A model generated the notes under the pieces. That model was not told where the DNA came from, did not search any database, and was given only the letters and a program-made list of their open reading frames with translations. A stretch of DNA of 64,000 bases from Chytridium lagenaria (Eukaryota; Chytridiomycota; Chytridiomycetes; Chytridiales; Chytridiaceae), in contig JAHLKC010000056.1 in assembly GCA_025449115.1 (NCBI GenBank), positions 62,001 to 126,000 on the forward strand. Reading direction: 5' to 3'. The stretch's first letter is position 1; each line of letters opens with the position of its first letter. A program made the translations under genes and the position numbers. This document shows, one piece after another, positions 1 through 10,744 of the stretch.

Positions 1-222
1 GCGTAGAGTTTCAGGGAAACGTCCATGTTGTGCGCGAGACGGTGGGTCGCTGGGAAGAGGGAGACGGGGAGATGGTGGAAGGCGGTGGTGGGGTTTGGGC
101 GGAGGGTGGGGAGATGGGAGAAGAGGATTCAAGGATGAAGGAGAGATGGATGTCGTGGGTGAAGAGGAGGATGAGAGTGCGGAGTCTGGGGGGAGGTTGG
201 TGAGGGGTGTGAGGGAGCGCAT
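1..222 (-). pseudogene. F-box protein, N-terminal part (runs off the window), frame-broken
   Basis: Only the first ~74 codons are present. From an ATG at 222 the protein begins with Leu/Thr residues and an F-box-like start (L-T-N-L-P-P, then L-R-T-L-I-L-L-F). The F-box reading is kept only if one base is missing after the proline codons, near 190. A second frame change near 100 is needed to reach the segment H-L-P-V-S-L-F-P-A-T, which closely matches the segment after the F-box in the neighbouring gene at 982-1799 (L-P-I-S-L-F-P-A-S). The two are therefore paralogues, and this one probably continued into ankyrin repeats beyond base 1. The breaks may be real or consensus errors. Such proteins would be substrate receptors of SCF ubiquitin ligases, which is inference from the family. 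Confidence 0.5.
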
Positions 223-981
223 GGGCTTTTGTTGTTGGAGGATGATGGGTGATGTGTGACACGGAAATGAGCCCAGATTATTGATCAAAAACAAAATCGG
301 CATCAGGCCATTCACGTATGTTGACGTATCCTTGAATATCGCGTTACTCTAACGGCGAGCAGTACGATGTTAACGAAAGTAGTCCACAAATCACATTAAA
401 AGTCACTTTAAGTGCACGGTGCTATAAGAGTTTGCCTGTGCATCTTTCCTTTCCCACTTCCATTATGTATGCACTTAAACGATACCCACTAATTTCTCGA
501 CCCTCCCCCTCCCCAAACTCCGTCTTGTCCAACCCCCATGTCTATTCCTAACGTCCCAATCTATTCCCTCCTTCCTAAAGTGTAACGTCCCAACAGGCTT
601 CTAAAAAACAGGTTTCACATCCTTTGACGAAGAAAAAAACCCAATTAAAAGGGCTTCCGTACAATAGAGAAACGTAACTATGGATCATAGAATCCCCACC
701 CACGGCAACATTATCCATCACTTCTGTCAAAGCGCAATAATCCCAATCTGCATTAGAAACCGGATCACATTCAAGGATCTATTCGCCTCACCGAGTCCAT
801 ACACCCAGTTTTGGTCGCGTAGGAGCTTAACATCCTCCCTTTAAACCCCACCCCAGCTGCGCAGCGAAGATGGCTATGTGTGGGATTCTATTATCTAAAC
901 TGCGTAATAAAACCACTTTTGACGGTAAGCCTTTTCCACACATCCTCCATTTCAGTGCTGGCAGAACACTAATGAATGAAT
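223..981. other. Intergenic, no gene seen
   Basis: AT-rich spacer between two same-strand F-box/ankyrin genes. Reading frames are short and unconvincing. It should hold the promoter of the gene ending at base 1. No other signal was recognised. Confidence 0.5.
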
Positions 982-1799
982 TCACACATGCCCCTTTTCA
1001 GCCGCACAATCCATTGTAATCGATTCCGATGCCAGAATCGTCCGCCGTTTAACGATAAGCTGAGTTAAAAACTCAACGAGATCAACGTATCCCCTTTGAG
1101 CAGCAACCGCCACGTCCTCATCACCGATACACACGTCCATCCCCTTTGCTTCACACAAAAACTTGACCACACCCACATGGCCTCGACTCAATGCCGTCCA
1201 CATGGCAATGGGCGTACACCCCTCTTGCCGATTCTCATACAAAAACTTCACCACGTCTAAATGTCCATTCTCGGCAGCCTTGTCCATTGCAAACGTGGTG
1301 CAAGTTCCACCTTCAATATGGAGGAAACGGACAATCCGGAGGTGACCTCGTTCAGAGGCTTTATCCATGATGGATCCCCATGGACTCACATCGCGACCTT
1401 TCATGCCTCTATGTAAAAGAGTGATAATGTCCAACCGTCCTTCCGCCGACGCATCGTCGATGCATACCATCGCCTCTTTTTGAAAGTAAACACACATCCA
1501 GGCTGCTACTAGACGTGACGCTTTTGGAATGTCGAGGGCGAATCCTTCCAGTGCGTTTTTGATTGAAGGGTTGAGGTGTGGGCGTTGTTGGATGTGTTTT
1601 GCGATGGTGGCGGAGGCTGGGAAGAGAGAGATGGGGAGCGTTGGGAGGAGGCTTGAGGGGACTCAGAGCGGTGGGGAAGGCAGGACCATATGGATTCGAG
1701 GTAGATGGATAGAGTGAGGTTGGAGTTGTGGATGAGGATGCGTCGACGAAGTTCGAGGGGGAGTCGGGAGATGGGATGGAGGTCTCGATTTGGCATCAT
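982..1799 (-). pseudogene. F-box / ankyrin-repeat protein, frame-broken
   Basis: The start ATG at 1799 opens an F-box-like helix pair (I-S-R-L-P-L-E-L-R-R-R-I-L-I). The frame is lost near 1660; another frame then carries L-P-T-L-P-I-S-L-F-P-A-S and continues without interruption into at least four ankyrin-type repeats. These are recognisable by A-S-E-R-G-H-L, A-A-E-N-G-H-L-D-V-V-K-F-L and S-R-G-H-V-G-V-V-K-F-L. The frame stops at 982 just after A-A-E-K-G-H-V, in mid repeat, where a GTGTGA could be a splice donor, so the true 3' end may lie further left. F-box plus ankyrin proteins are a large expanded family in chytrids. The F-box would bind SKP1 and the repeats would bind a substrate (family knowledge). 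The broken frame may be an assembly error. Confidence 0.6.
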
Positions 1800-2673
1800 T
1801 TCTGTCGCACCAAATGCATAAAGCGTATGTAGGTCTGGAAAAGTTATAAAGTAACGTTGGTGCCGTGCATACGTGGAAGGAAATAAAACTACTTCGAAGT
1901 CATCACATCATGTATAATACGCAACATGCTTCCCATCCCTCCAGAGATATCTTTACAATGTTGTTCTTTCAAAAAAAAACAACATTAATTCCAAGTTCAG
2001 GCAGGGTTTGGCCATTTCCTGGCTGGTAAAGTGGAATTTTATGACGACCGTCTTTGACTCAGTTAAACACGCATCAAGAAAAATAGAGATTCAAAAGACT
2101 TCATCAAGTTTTAACGTATTCGCGGCTATTAAATCATGATTCCGATTCCAGAGTAGCAAAACCGTGCAGTGGTTTGTAGCAAAATATTATGCCACAATTT
2201 AGAATGTTTGACGCTTAAGATGTGATTAGTTATCAGCATCTTGCATAAACTTAGTGGCATGGAATTAACAAAGACTAGGAAAACACTGTTAGACGACGCG
2301 AAATCATACAAATTTGTGATTTTATACTTCTTTTTATTTAACTTGTAGATACTGTAAACAAAGACAAAGGAAAAGATGCTCCGACGGAGATGACCAAAAC
2401 ACTTTAGAAAATGTGAGGGAAAAGGGATGTAAGCAAGCCTAGAATGGATAACAAGAAAAAAAAAAATCTAAAATCTAAAATAACTGCGTCAAAGAAAATA
2501 AAAAGGAAAGACAGGAATCACGAATTTTGCAAATGTGAGGAAAAGAAAAAGAGGTCACATTCTACAAGTCTCTTATCGTGACATCTAAAGCAGGAGGGTT
2601 TGAGGTCTATATAGTAATAATAATGTTGGACGGCGAGGAGACGGAACATGGGGTCTTGCAGAAGCCATCACAA
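1800..2673. other. Intergenic, no gene seen
   Basis: AT-rich spacer of about 870 bases. It holds the promoter side of the F-box/ankyrin gene and the 3' side of the secreted repeat-protein gene. Poly-A runs occur near 1970 and 2457. No convincing reading frame was seen. Confidence 0.5.
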
Positions 2674-3857
2674 TTACTCGTGAATCGGGGTTCCAGAGGG
2701 AGGGGCAGGCGAGCCAGAGGGTGCAGCCGCGGTAAGTGTGATGATGTTGATTGGTGAGCCAGAGGGAGGGGCAGGCGAGCCAGAGGGTGCAGGGGCCGTA
2801 CCCGCGGTGAGTGTGATGACGTTAATTGGTGAGCCAGAGGGAGGAGGGGCAGGCGAGCCAGAGGGTGCAGGGGCCGTACCCGCGGTGAGTGTGATGACGT
2901 TAATTGGTGAGCCAGAGGGAGGAGGGCAGGGAGCCAGAGGGTCCAGGAGCCGTACCGCGGTGAGTGGGATGACGTTAATTTGTGAGCCAGAGGGAGGAGG
3001 GCAGGCGAGCCAGAGGGTCCAGGAGCCGTACCCGCGGTTAAGTGTGATGATGTTGATTGGTGAGCCAGAGGGAGGAGGAGCAGGCGAGCCAGAGGGTGCA
3101 GGAGCCGTACCCGCGGTGAGTGTGATGATGTTGATTGGTGACCAGGGAGGAGGAGCAGGCGAGCCAGAGGGTGCAGGAGCCGTACCCGGGTGAGTGTGAT
3201 GATGTTGATTGGTGAGCCAGAGGGAGGAGGAGCAGGCGAGCCAGAGGGTCCCGGAGCCGTATCGCGGTAAGGGTTATGTTATCAATCGGTGAGCCAGAGG
3301 AAAAGGGCAGGCGAGCCAGAGGTGCAGGGGCCGTACCCGCGGTAAGTGTGATAATGCTGATTGGTGAGCCAGAGGGAGGAGGAAGAGGCGAGCCAGAGGG
3401 TGCAGGAGCCGTACCCGCGGTGAGTGTGATGATGTTGATTGGTGAGCCAGAGGGAGGGAGGAGCAGGCGAGCCAGAGGGTGCAGGAGCCGACCCGCGGTA
3501 AGTGTGATGAGTTAATTGGTGAGCCAGAGGGAGAGGGGCAGGCGAGCAGAGGGTCCAGAGCCGTCACAGTGAGAGTTATGTTATCAATTGGAGAGCCAGA
3601 GGGACGGGAGGGACAGGCGAAACGGTTGCAGTTGGAAAGACAGCAGTCACGACCGCAGTGGATGCTTTAGGAGGACGCGGGTACCCTCTCTTCTCAAGCT
3701 GATGGGCGTCGACTGGGATAGCTTGGACCTTCAGAAACAAGTGTTAGTTATAAAATATTGTAAAACACGATATAACTATCACGTACCGTGCAGTGGAGGC
3801 GATGTAGGCTAAAGCAAACATGGCCTTCATCATAGTTAGCTTGGTGATGCTGATCAT
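2674..3857 (-). CDS. Secreted protein built of a 26-residue Pro/Ser/Gly/Ala repeat
   Basis: The ATG at 3857 starts a classical signal peptide (M-I-S-I-T-K-L-T-M-M-K-A-M-F-A-L-A-Y-I). A short intron follows: donor GTACGT or GTGATA near 3782, branch-like CTAAC, acceptor at 3729. The second exon opens with V-Q-A-I-P-V-D and a Kex2-like L-E-K-R site. It then enters about 11 tandem 26-residue repeats of the type T-A-G-T-A-P-A-P-S-G-S-P and ends I-H-E-stop at 2674. One base is missing near 3607, and several repeat units have one-base losses, so no single frame is open throughout. Composition and signal suggest an O-glycosylated wall or extracellular protein (inference). No enzyme domain is visible. 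The complementary strand also has open frames but lacks a signal peptide and a start in context. Confidence 0.5.
2690..3620. repeat. 78-bp coding minisatellite, about 11-12 copies
   Basis: Unit boundaries are marked by GTGATGA at 2738, 2813 and 2891 and by related sequence near 2967, a period of 75-78 bases. Units differ by point changes and one- or two-base losses. The period is a multiple of three, which fits the 26-residue protein repeat on the minus strand. Confidence 0.85.
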
Positions 3858-6266
3858 TTTTGAAGGTGAAAGTAGACTAAAGGTGAAAGAGAATTGAGTG
3901 AGTGTAAGTGAGTGTATGAAGCTTTAGTGGGGATTCTCCCCCCTTTTATAGGAAACCAACAAAGCAGCGTGCACTGTTAAACCCACCCCTCAAAAACAAA
4001 CTTCAAGACAACGTGTCTCTCGCGTCAATCTCACCGCGAGTAAGTGGCTGTTAACTCATCAACATGCGTAGGGTAATGCTTAACTCTTGGCATCGTGGAA
4101 GGGAAATTCAGTATTACGCCGTTGGAGTTGCTGGTGTGGAGCTTGCACTGAAACACGCATTCAGGGCAAACACGCTAAGGTTGAAATTAATTTCAGGACC
4201 TCCCAAGAAAACGAATGTTCAGAAGAACTTGACGCATCTACCGAGTACGGGTATGCTGTGAACGATGCGTCTAATATCTCGATGAGGTAGTATCTGAGCC
4301 TTCTGCCGAGGAACCAAGGCATGATGAATTCCCTGGAACCAAATCTTGAATTATTTGGAACGCAAACTGCCAAGGTGAAAGCCGTTCGTCAGCATGTCTT
4401 GCTATGCCCAATGGACAATCCATACATGCTTGTATTGTAAAGACGTGCGATGATACAGTTAACATTCATAAGATTGCGTCGCCCTTACTGTCTCCTATGT
4501 TTCGAATAGAAGGAAAATGCCGTCTTGAGCTCGACGTTGGGAATGACTTCTTTTCAAACGAATCATGCTTTGGTAAGGCGGCACACCACGTCCTATCGGA
4601 AAGGCAACGAGTTTTTGAAGGTCACTGGTAGATCACGGCATGAGTGCGAGAGGAGGCGAGATGCCATCCTCGGTATATGAGGGTGGTCAATGATGGCTTG
4701 ATGACAGGTCAAATTTTGAATATTTAATATAACAAACCGGTTTCACTCGCTGCATCGACTAGAGTTTGAACATTGTTAACAGCGTCATTAAAGTAACTCC
4801 CAGTAAGTCTGTATAAATGCCGCGCTCTAGATCCACAGTAACAGGCTGTATCAAAAACAAGCTATGGTCCCTGCCGGCCATCACCCCCGTTCCCTTATGG
4901 TAGCATTCCCAAAATCCGTGCGTGCTACATCCAATGGGTCGATACAGAGTGCAGCTTCCTCACTCTCAAAAGGACGATAACAAACCCTCCCTGATTGATG
5001 CCTTTACACCCCTTCTCCTGTCTTTAGTGCCATCGGATTTAACCTTATACTTCCCTGCTCTTACGAATTAAAATGGATCCTGTTCGCGATCCAGATATCC
5101 TGTATGATCCCTCAACAAGAACGAATTTCCCCACTTTCGATTCTCTTGCAATAATCTCATAATTTCAACATGCCTATTCTATGCTTCACGATCCTTTCCG
5201 AGTGACCCATACTTACTAAAATATTATACCACCTTTCAAATTCCCATTTTTAGCAGCCTGGCTTTACTCGTGCAGTCCTCCGACCGGTTCTCGTGAAAAA
5301 TTGGACCATATCCCTATGCCCATTCTTGCGCCATCGTTCATTGCTCAGCAAGTACAGCCCTCTGACCGGTTGTCACAAAGATATTCAACAACTTCCATAT
5401 ACACCTCTCCAGGAGCCGCGTCCATCGTAAATGCACCAAGAACGCCGATTTTTGCAAAAGGGTGCAAAAGCTATCCTACCATTCCATAAGACGTGTCCGC
5501 AAATTGCGTTCTCTAATGAATTTTTCACCTTAGTGCTCATAGACGTATTTGATGACTGGTCCCGATCGTGCCGATGCGTTCAATGAATATCCGACGTCGT
5601 TAAGTATACTCAACTGCTGTGACGCGGGATGAAGATGACTATGTTGGGCCGGGCGAGCTTTTAGGTTATGACTTTATGTACTTTGAATAGTGTGGGCCAT
5701 TCCTTCGACTTTTTTCAGTTCAAGCAGAAGACGTCCTTGGATTCCCATCAACTCTGTGCGAATTGATAGCGCTCTACAGTTATTCATTCTTTCAAGTTCA
5801 CCATCATGAAGAACATATCGGGATACGGTCTATGGACCTATTTCAACCCCTCGAATCTTTTGTTTAGTGATAGTTTTATGAAAGACGATATGACTGCTTT
5901 AGGGGGATCCAACCACAAATCCTTCAAGTCTCCTAGGATCCGTCTCCCATCGAGAAAAAAATTAAAGTTATGAGCCCAGTCTACTCATCTGGAACCCCAG
6001 TCTCCCTTCTGACAAGTCTGCTTTGCCAGGGAAAAATGGTGATAAAAGGGCAAAGTCTGCTTGTCCTTTACGCGTATAAAAAAAACCTTGTCATTACTGG
6101 GCGCTATCCTGAGTCGTTACAAAAGTTCTTCCACCCTGGGTCCCCATATTCCTATAAAAACGGAACCACCTTCCCCGCGTTTCTACGAGAAAAATACCCC
6201 TGCAAAAAACGTTGAGACATCCGTCTACTCAAACTATGACCTCTTCATCTCAAAAAAACGTCATCC
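3858..6266. other. Long intergenic stretch, no gene seen
   Basis: About 2.4 kb. The left edge is the 5' region of the minus-strand secreted-protein gene, with a TATAAAAGG-like box (minus strand) near 3950. The right edge is the 5' region of CE4-A. Frames of 60-80 codons occur at 4064-4631 and 5301-5489 but show no domain, coding bias or splice logic. Confidence 0.45.
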
Positions 6267-8043
6267 GTGATGCGTTATTTCTCTATTATATCTCTCATCC
6301 TTCTTAAAGTGTCCGAATCTGTCTTAGCTGCACCTCAGGCAACTGCAACTGTCGCAGTCACCCCAAAACCTTGCCCTGATCCTCTGTACCCTTCATGTCA
6401 ACCCGAGCAGCTTACATCGCCAAACTTTTGGGGTGAAACATTCAAGGTATATATTCATATCTTTTTGTCATCATCCCTCTTTCCATTCTATTCTACCAAA
6501 CTTCCTACTATTATTCTATTCTACTGAATTTCCCATGCATGTTGAAGACTTGTGCATATCATGGCTGGATTCAGTCGACCCCACTACCGCAGCTTTATTA
6601 GTGTATAACCTTGTTAATTTCGATTTTCCGCTGATGGAATAACCTTGCTAAAAAATTTATTAATAACTTTAACTTATCAGGTCCCACCTCCCCCTGTCAT
6701 CCCTGCATGGGTGAAATGGGTCAAGGACCGCGAAAACCCCGTCTACCCCATTGAAGTCCGTCCCGTCTCCCCCAACGGCACCTGGTGGGAATCCGGGAAA
6801 CCCACCTCCAACACTCGAGCCTAGGATGGCTTGACCCTGAGAACGCCGCGACGGAACTCTGCGGATGCACAGACGGGAAGATGGCGTTCACGTGAGTTGT
6901 TTAGTTGTGGGGGTGGTTTTTTTTTTAAAGGCGTTTTTTTGTTAGGTTCGATGATGGACCGAAAGACCTTACGATGGATTTTTGGGGGTGTTGGAAAGGT
7001 TGAATGTGAAGGCGACGTTTTTTGTTGTTGGGTCTAATGTTGTGGCGAGTTCGAGGTATCGACAGAGTCTTAAAGCGGCTTATGATGCTGGACATCAGAT
7101 TGCGTAAGATGTTTTTGTTTTTTGTTTTTTGTTTTTTTTTGGGGGGGACCGTTGCTCACTCAAATCAAAACAGTCTTCATTCGTGGACTCATTCACGGAG
7201 TACCTCTCAAACAACGGATGAACTTATCAGCGAGGTCATCCTTTCCGCAAGAGCCGTCTACGATACCATCGGCAAAATCCCTCGATACTACCGCAACCCC
7301 TGTAAGTACTCCCAAAAAAAAAAAAAAAAAAAAATAGCAAGTCCACTATAACGCTTACACGATTCATTTCAGACGGTGACATCGACGACCGCACCCGCAA
7401 CCTAATGGTAACCCTCGGTCTCCGCACCGCCCTCTGGAACATTGACTCCTGGGACACCTACGACCCCACCGACTTCCCCTTCAACAACATCATCCAACGA
7501 TACATCGAAACAGCCACAAAGGGGTTCCAACCCTCATCCCCCGGTTCATCCATCGGTCTCACCTGGATCCCTCAAGCCCCCGCCGCCGTCCTCGCCGGTG
7601 CAACCCCAGACGGTCCTTACGTTGGTTTCATATCGTTGCAACATGAACTCTTGAAAGCACAGTTGGATCTTGCAGAGGCTATCATCCCGTTGATAGTGAA
7701 TGGAACCATTCCGGCGTCGTTCAATCCATTGATTTCAGATCAACCCACCGTTCCTGCTACGCGGCCAACGTCTACCACTGCAACGGTAACGTCAACACCG
7801 ACCCCGACGATGAGACAATTCATCCCTGCGACGGTTGCGGAATGCGATGGGAATGATAATCGTCGGTATTTTGAGGAGAGTGAACCGTTTGCGCAGTTGG
7901 TGATGGGTGCCAAGTTACCTGTTCATTCCATCCCCACAAAGACTCCCAACTCGGCCACGGGATTCGTTTCAGGAAAAATCTGGACGTGTTGGGGTGTTGT
8001 TGTGGGTGCTTTGTTGTTAAGTGGTGCGGGACTTTACGCGTGA
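6267..8043 (+). CDS. CE4-A: secreted chitin deacetylase (NodB domain), GPI-type tail
   Basis: Hydrolyses N-acetyl groups of chitin (family knowledge). Five exons can be read: 6267-6446, 6681-6891, 6946-7103, 7174-7301 and 7373-8043, with standard GT/AG ends. The protein starts with a signal peptide (M-M-R-Y-F-S-I-I-S-L-I-L-L) and a Cys pair C-P-D-P-L-Y-P-S-C shared with the paralogues. CE4 motifs follow in order: M-A-F-T-F-D-D-G-P spanning exons 2/3 (metal Asp), A-L-H-S-W-T-H-S (metal His pair) at exon 4, Y-Y-R-N-P-Y-G-D-I-D-D-R across exons 4/5, W-N-I-D-S-W-D, and F-I-S-L-Q-H-E-L. A Thr/Pro-rich linker and a hydrophobic end (G-V-V-V-G-A-L-L-L-S-G-A) suggest a GPI anchor. One base appears missing near 6813 and another in a T run near 6978; with them the frame is whole, so it is either recently broken or a sequencing error. 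Confidence 0.85.
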
Positions 8044-10556
8044 TAGATATCACGTGATTTTTTGTTGTTACCGCGTTCGACGGAAATCATACCTAGTTGA
8101 GTTGTGACGCCTCTTATCCATACCATTTCTCAAATATAAAAATACATCGTTTATCGTCCCTCTATCATCTCCACACGTAGCAACAACAAACATGCGTAGA
8201 TGAAGACGAATCGTGAAATGTTGGTGTTTTGATGAGGGTGGTTTGTGCAGTGGGTGGTGGGTGTCAAGTTACCTGTTCATTCCATCCCCACAAAAACGCC
8301 AAACTCTGCCACGGGATTTGTTCCGGGAAAAACCTGGACGCGGTGGGGTGTTGTTATGGGTGCGTTGTTGTTGAGTTCGGTGTTGAGACTTTACGCGTGA
8401 TAGACATCACGCAATTTTTTGTTGTTACCGCGTTTGACGGAAATCATACCAAGTTGAGTTGTGACGCCTCTTATCCATACCATTTCTCAAATATAAAAAC
8501 ACATCTTTTGTCGTCCCTCTATCATCTCCACACGTAGCAACAAGAAGCATGCGTAGATGAAGACGAATCATGAAATGTTGGTGTTTGGATGAGGGTGGTT
8601 TGTGTAGTGGGTGATGGGTGTCAAGTTACCTGTTCATTCCATCCCCACAAAGACTCCCAACTCGGCCACGGGATTCGTTTCGGGAAAGACCTGGGTGTCT
8701 TGTGTTGTTGTTGTGGGTGCGTTGTTGTTGAGTTCGGTGTTGGGACTTTACGCGTGATAGATATCACGTGATTTTTTGTTGTTACCGCGTTCGACGGAAA
8801 TCATACCTAGTTGAGTTGTGACGCCTCTTACTCAAACCATTTCTCAAATATAAAAATACATCGTTTATCGTCCCTCTATCATCTCCACACGTAGCAACAA
8901 CAAACATGCGTAGATGAAGACGAATCGTGAAATGTTGGTGTTTTGATGAGGGTGGTTTGTGCAGTGGGTGGTGGGTGTCAAGTTACCTGTTCATTCCATC
9001 CCCACAAAAACGCCAAACTCTGCCACGGGATTTGTTCCGGGAAAAACCTGGACGCGGTGGGGTGTTGTTATGGGTGCGTTGTTGTTGAGTTCGGTGTTGA
9101 GACTTTACGCGTGATAGACATCACGCAATTTTTTGTTGTTACCGCGTTTGACGGAAATCATACCAAGTTCAGTTGTGACGCCTCTTATCCATACCATTTC
9201 TCAAATATAAAAACACATCTTTTGTCGTCCCTCTATCATCTCCACACGTAGCAACAAGAAGCATGCGTAGATGAAGACGAATTATGAAATGTTGGTGTTT
9301 TGATGAGGGTGGTTTGTGTAGTGGGTGATGGGTGTCAAGTTACCTGTTCATTCCATCCCCACAAAGACTCCCAACTCGGCCACGGGATTCGTTTCGGGAA
9401 AGACCTGGGTGTCTTGTGTTGTTGTTGTGGGTGCGTTGTTGTTGAGTTCGGTGTTGGGACTTTACGCGTGATAGATATCACGTGATTTTTTGTTGTTACC
9501 GCGTTCGACGGAAATCATACCTAGTTGAGTTGTGACGCCTCTTATCCATACCATTTCTCAAATATAAAAATACATCGTTTATCGTCCCTCTATCATCTCC
9601 ACACGTAGCAACAACAAACATGCGTAGATGAAGACGAATCGTGAAATGTTGGTGTTTTGATGAGGGTGGTTTGTGCAGTGGGTGGTGGGTGTCAAGTTAC
9701 CTGTTCATTCCATCCCCACAAAAACGCCAAACTCTGCCACGGGATTTGTTCCGGGAAAAACCTGGACGCGGTGGGGTGTTGTTATGGGTGCGTTGTTGTT
9801 GAGTTCGGTGTTGAGACTTTACGCGTGATAGATATCACGTAATTTTTTGTTGTTACCGCGCTTGATCGAAATCATACCAAGTTCAGTTGTGACGCCTCTT
9901 ACTCATACCATTTCTCAAATATAAAAATACATCGTTTATCGTCCCTCTATCATCTCCACACGTAGCAACAACAAACATGCGTAGATGAAGACGAATCGTG
10001 AAATGTTGGTGTTTTGATGAGGGTGGTTTGTGCAGTGGGTGGTGGGTGTCAAGTTACCTGTTCATTCCATCCCCACAAAAACGCCAAATTCTGCAACGGG
10101 ATTTGTTTCGGGAAAAACCTGGACGTGTTATGGTGTTGTTGTGGGTGCGTTGTTGTTGAGTTCGGTGTTGGGACTTTACGCGTGATAGATATCACGTGAT
10201 TTTTTGTTGTTACCGCGTTCGACGGAAATCATACCTAGTTGAGTTGTGACGCCTCTTATCCATACCATTTCTCAAATATAAAAATACATCGTTTATCGTC
10301 CCTCTATCATCTCCACACGTAGCAACAACAAACATGCGTAGATGAAGACGAATCATGAAATGTTGGTGTTTGGATGAGGGTGGTTTGTGTAGTGGGTGGT
10401 GGGTGTCAAGTTACCTGTTCATTCCATCCCCACAAAAACGCCAAACTCTGCAACGGGATTCGGTGCGGGAAAAACCTGGACGTGTTGGGGTGTTGTTGCG
10501 GGTGCGTTGTTGTTGAATTCGGTGTTGGGACTTTACGCGTGATAGATATCACGTAA
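7890..10556 (+). repeat. 357-bp tandem array derived from the 3' end of CE4-A (left part)
   Basis: The last ~50 codons of CE4-A plus its 3' flank are repeated head-to-tail. The stop-codon context GCGTGATAGA recurs at about 8041, 8399, 8756, 9113, 9470, 9827, 10184 and 10541, a very regular 357-358 base spacing. Each unit keeps, in frame, the anchor-like C-terminal coding stretch (V-H-S-I-P-T-K-T-P-N-S-A-T-G-F-V), followed by the same 3' sequence with an AT-rich AAATATAAAAA. Two unit types alternate: starts at 8229, 8943 and 9657 match one another, as do those at 8586 and 9300, giving a 714-bp higher-order repeat. The units have no start of their own in frame and are best seen as gene-end duplications. 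Confidence 0.9.
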
Positions 10557-10723
10557 TAATCTCCAGAATTCACTCTACTCACCAAAGTTACCTGGGGTCA
10601 CACAAGGTCCGGACAAGGTCGGACATTATGTGCACAAGGTATCGGTGAGTTGAGAAAATGAAGGACAACTTCTTCATTTTCTCCGTCTCAACTGCACTAT
10701 CCAGTGTGGTCAATTCGCTTTGT
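10557..10723 (+). repeat. DIRS-1 split repeat A1
   Basis: Left terminal repeat. It begins TAATCTCCAG and continues through TTACCTGGGGTCAC and TTCATTTTCTCCGTC to CGCTTTGT. It matches A2 at 15998-16144 apart from a 21-base insertion after the first 10 bases and a few substitutions. Confidence 0.85.
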
Positions 10724-10744
10724 TTCTTCGCTTCATCTACGATT

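Noticed and set aside
8229..10556. Series of 60-102 codon open frames starting M-R-V-V-C, one per 357-bp unit, looking like a family of small Cys-rich proteins
   Set aside because: They are the copied CE4-A tail read in the wrong frame (H-S-I-P-T-K becomes C-S-F-H-P-H-K). The regular Cys residues come from the repeat, not from selection.
7890..10556. CRISPR-like array
   Set aside because: The units are contiguous 357-base tandem copies with no short repeat/unique spacer alternation, and the host is eukaryotic.
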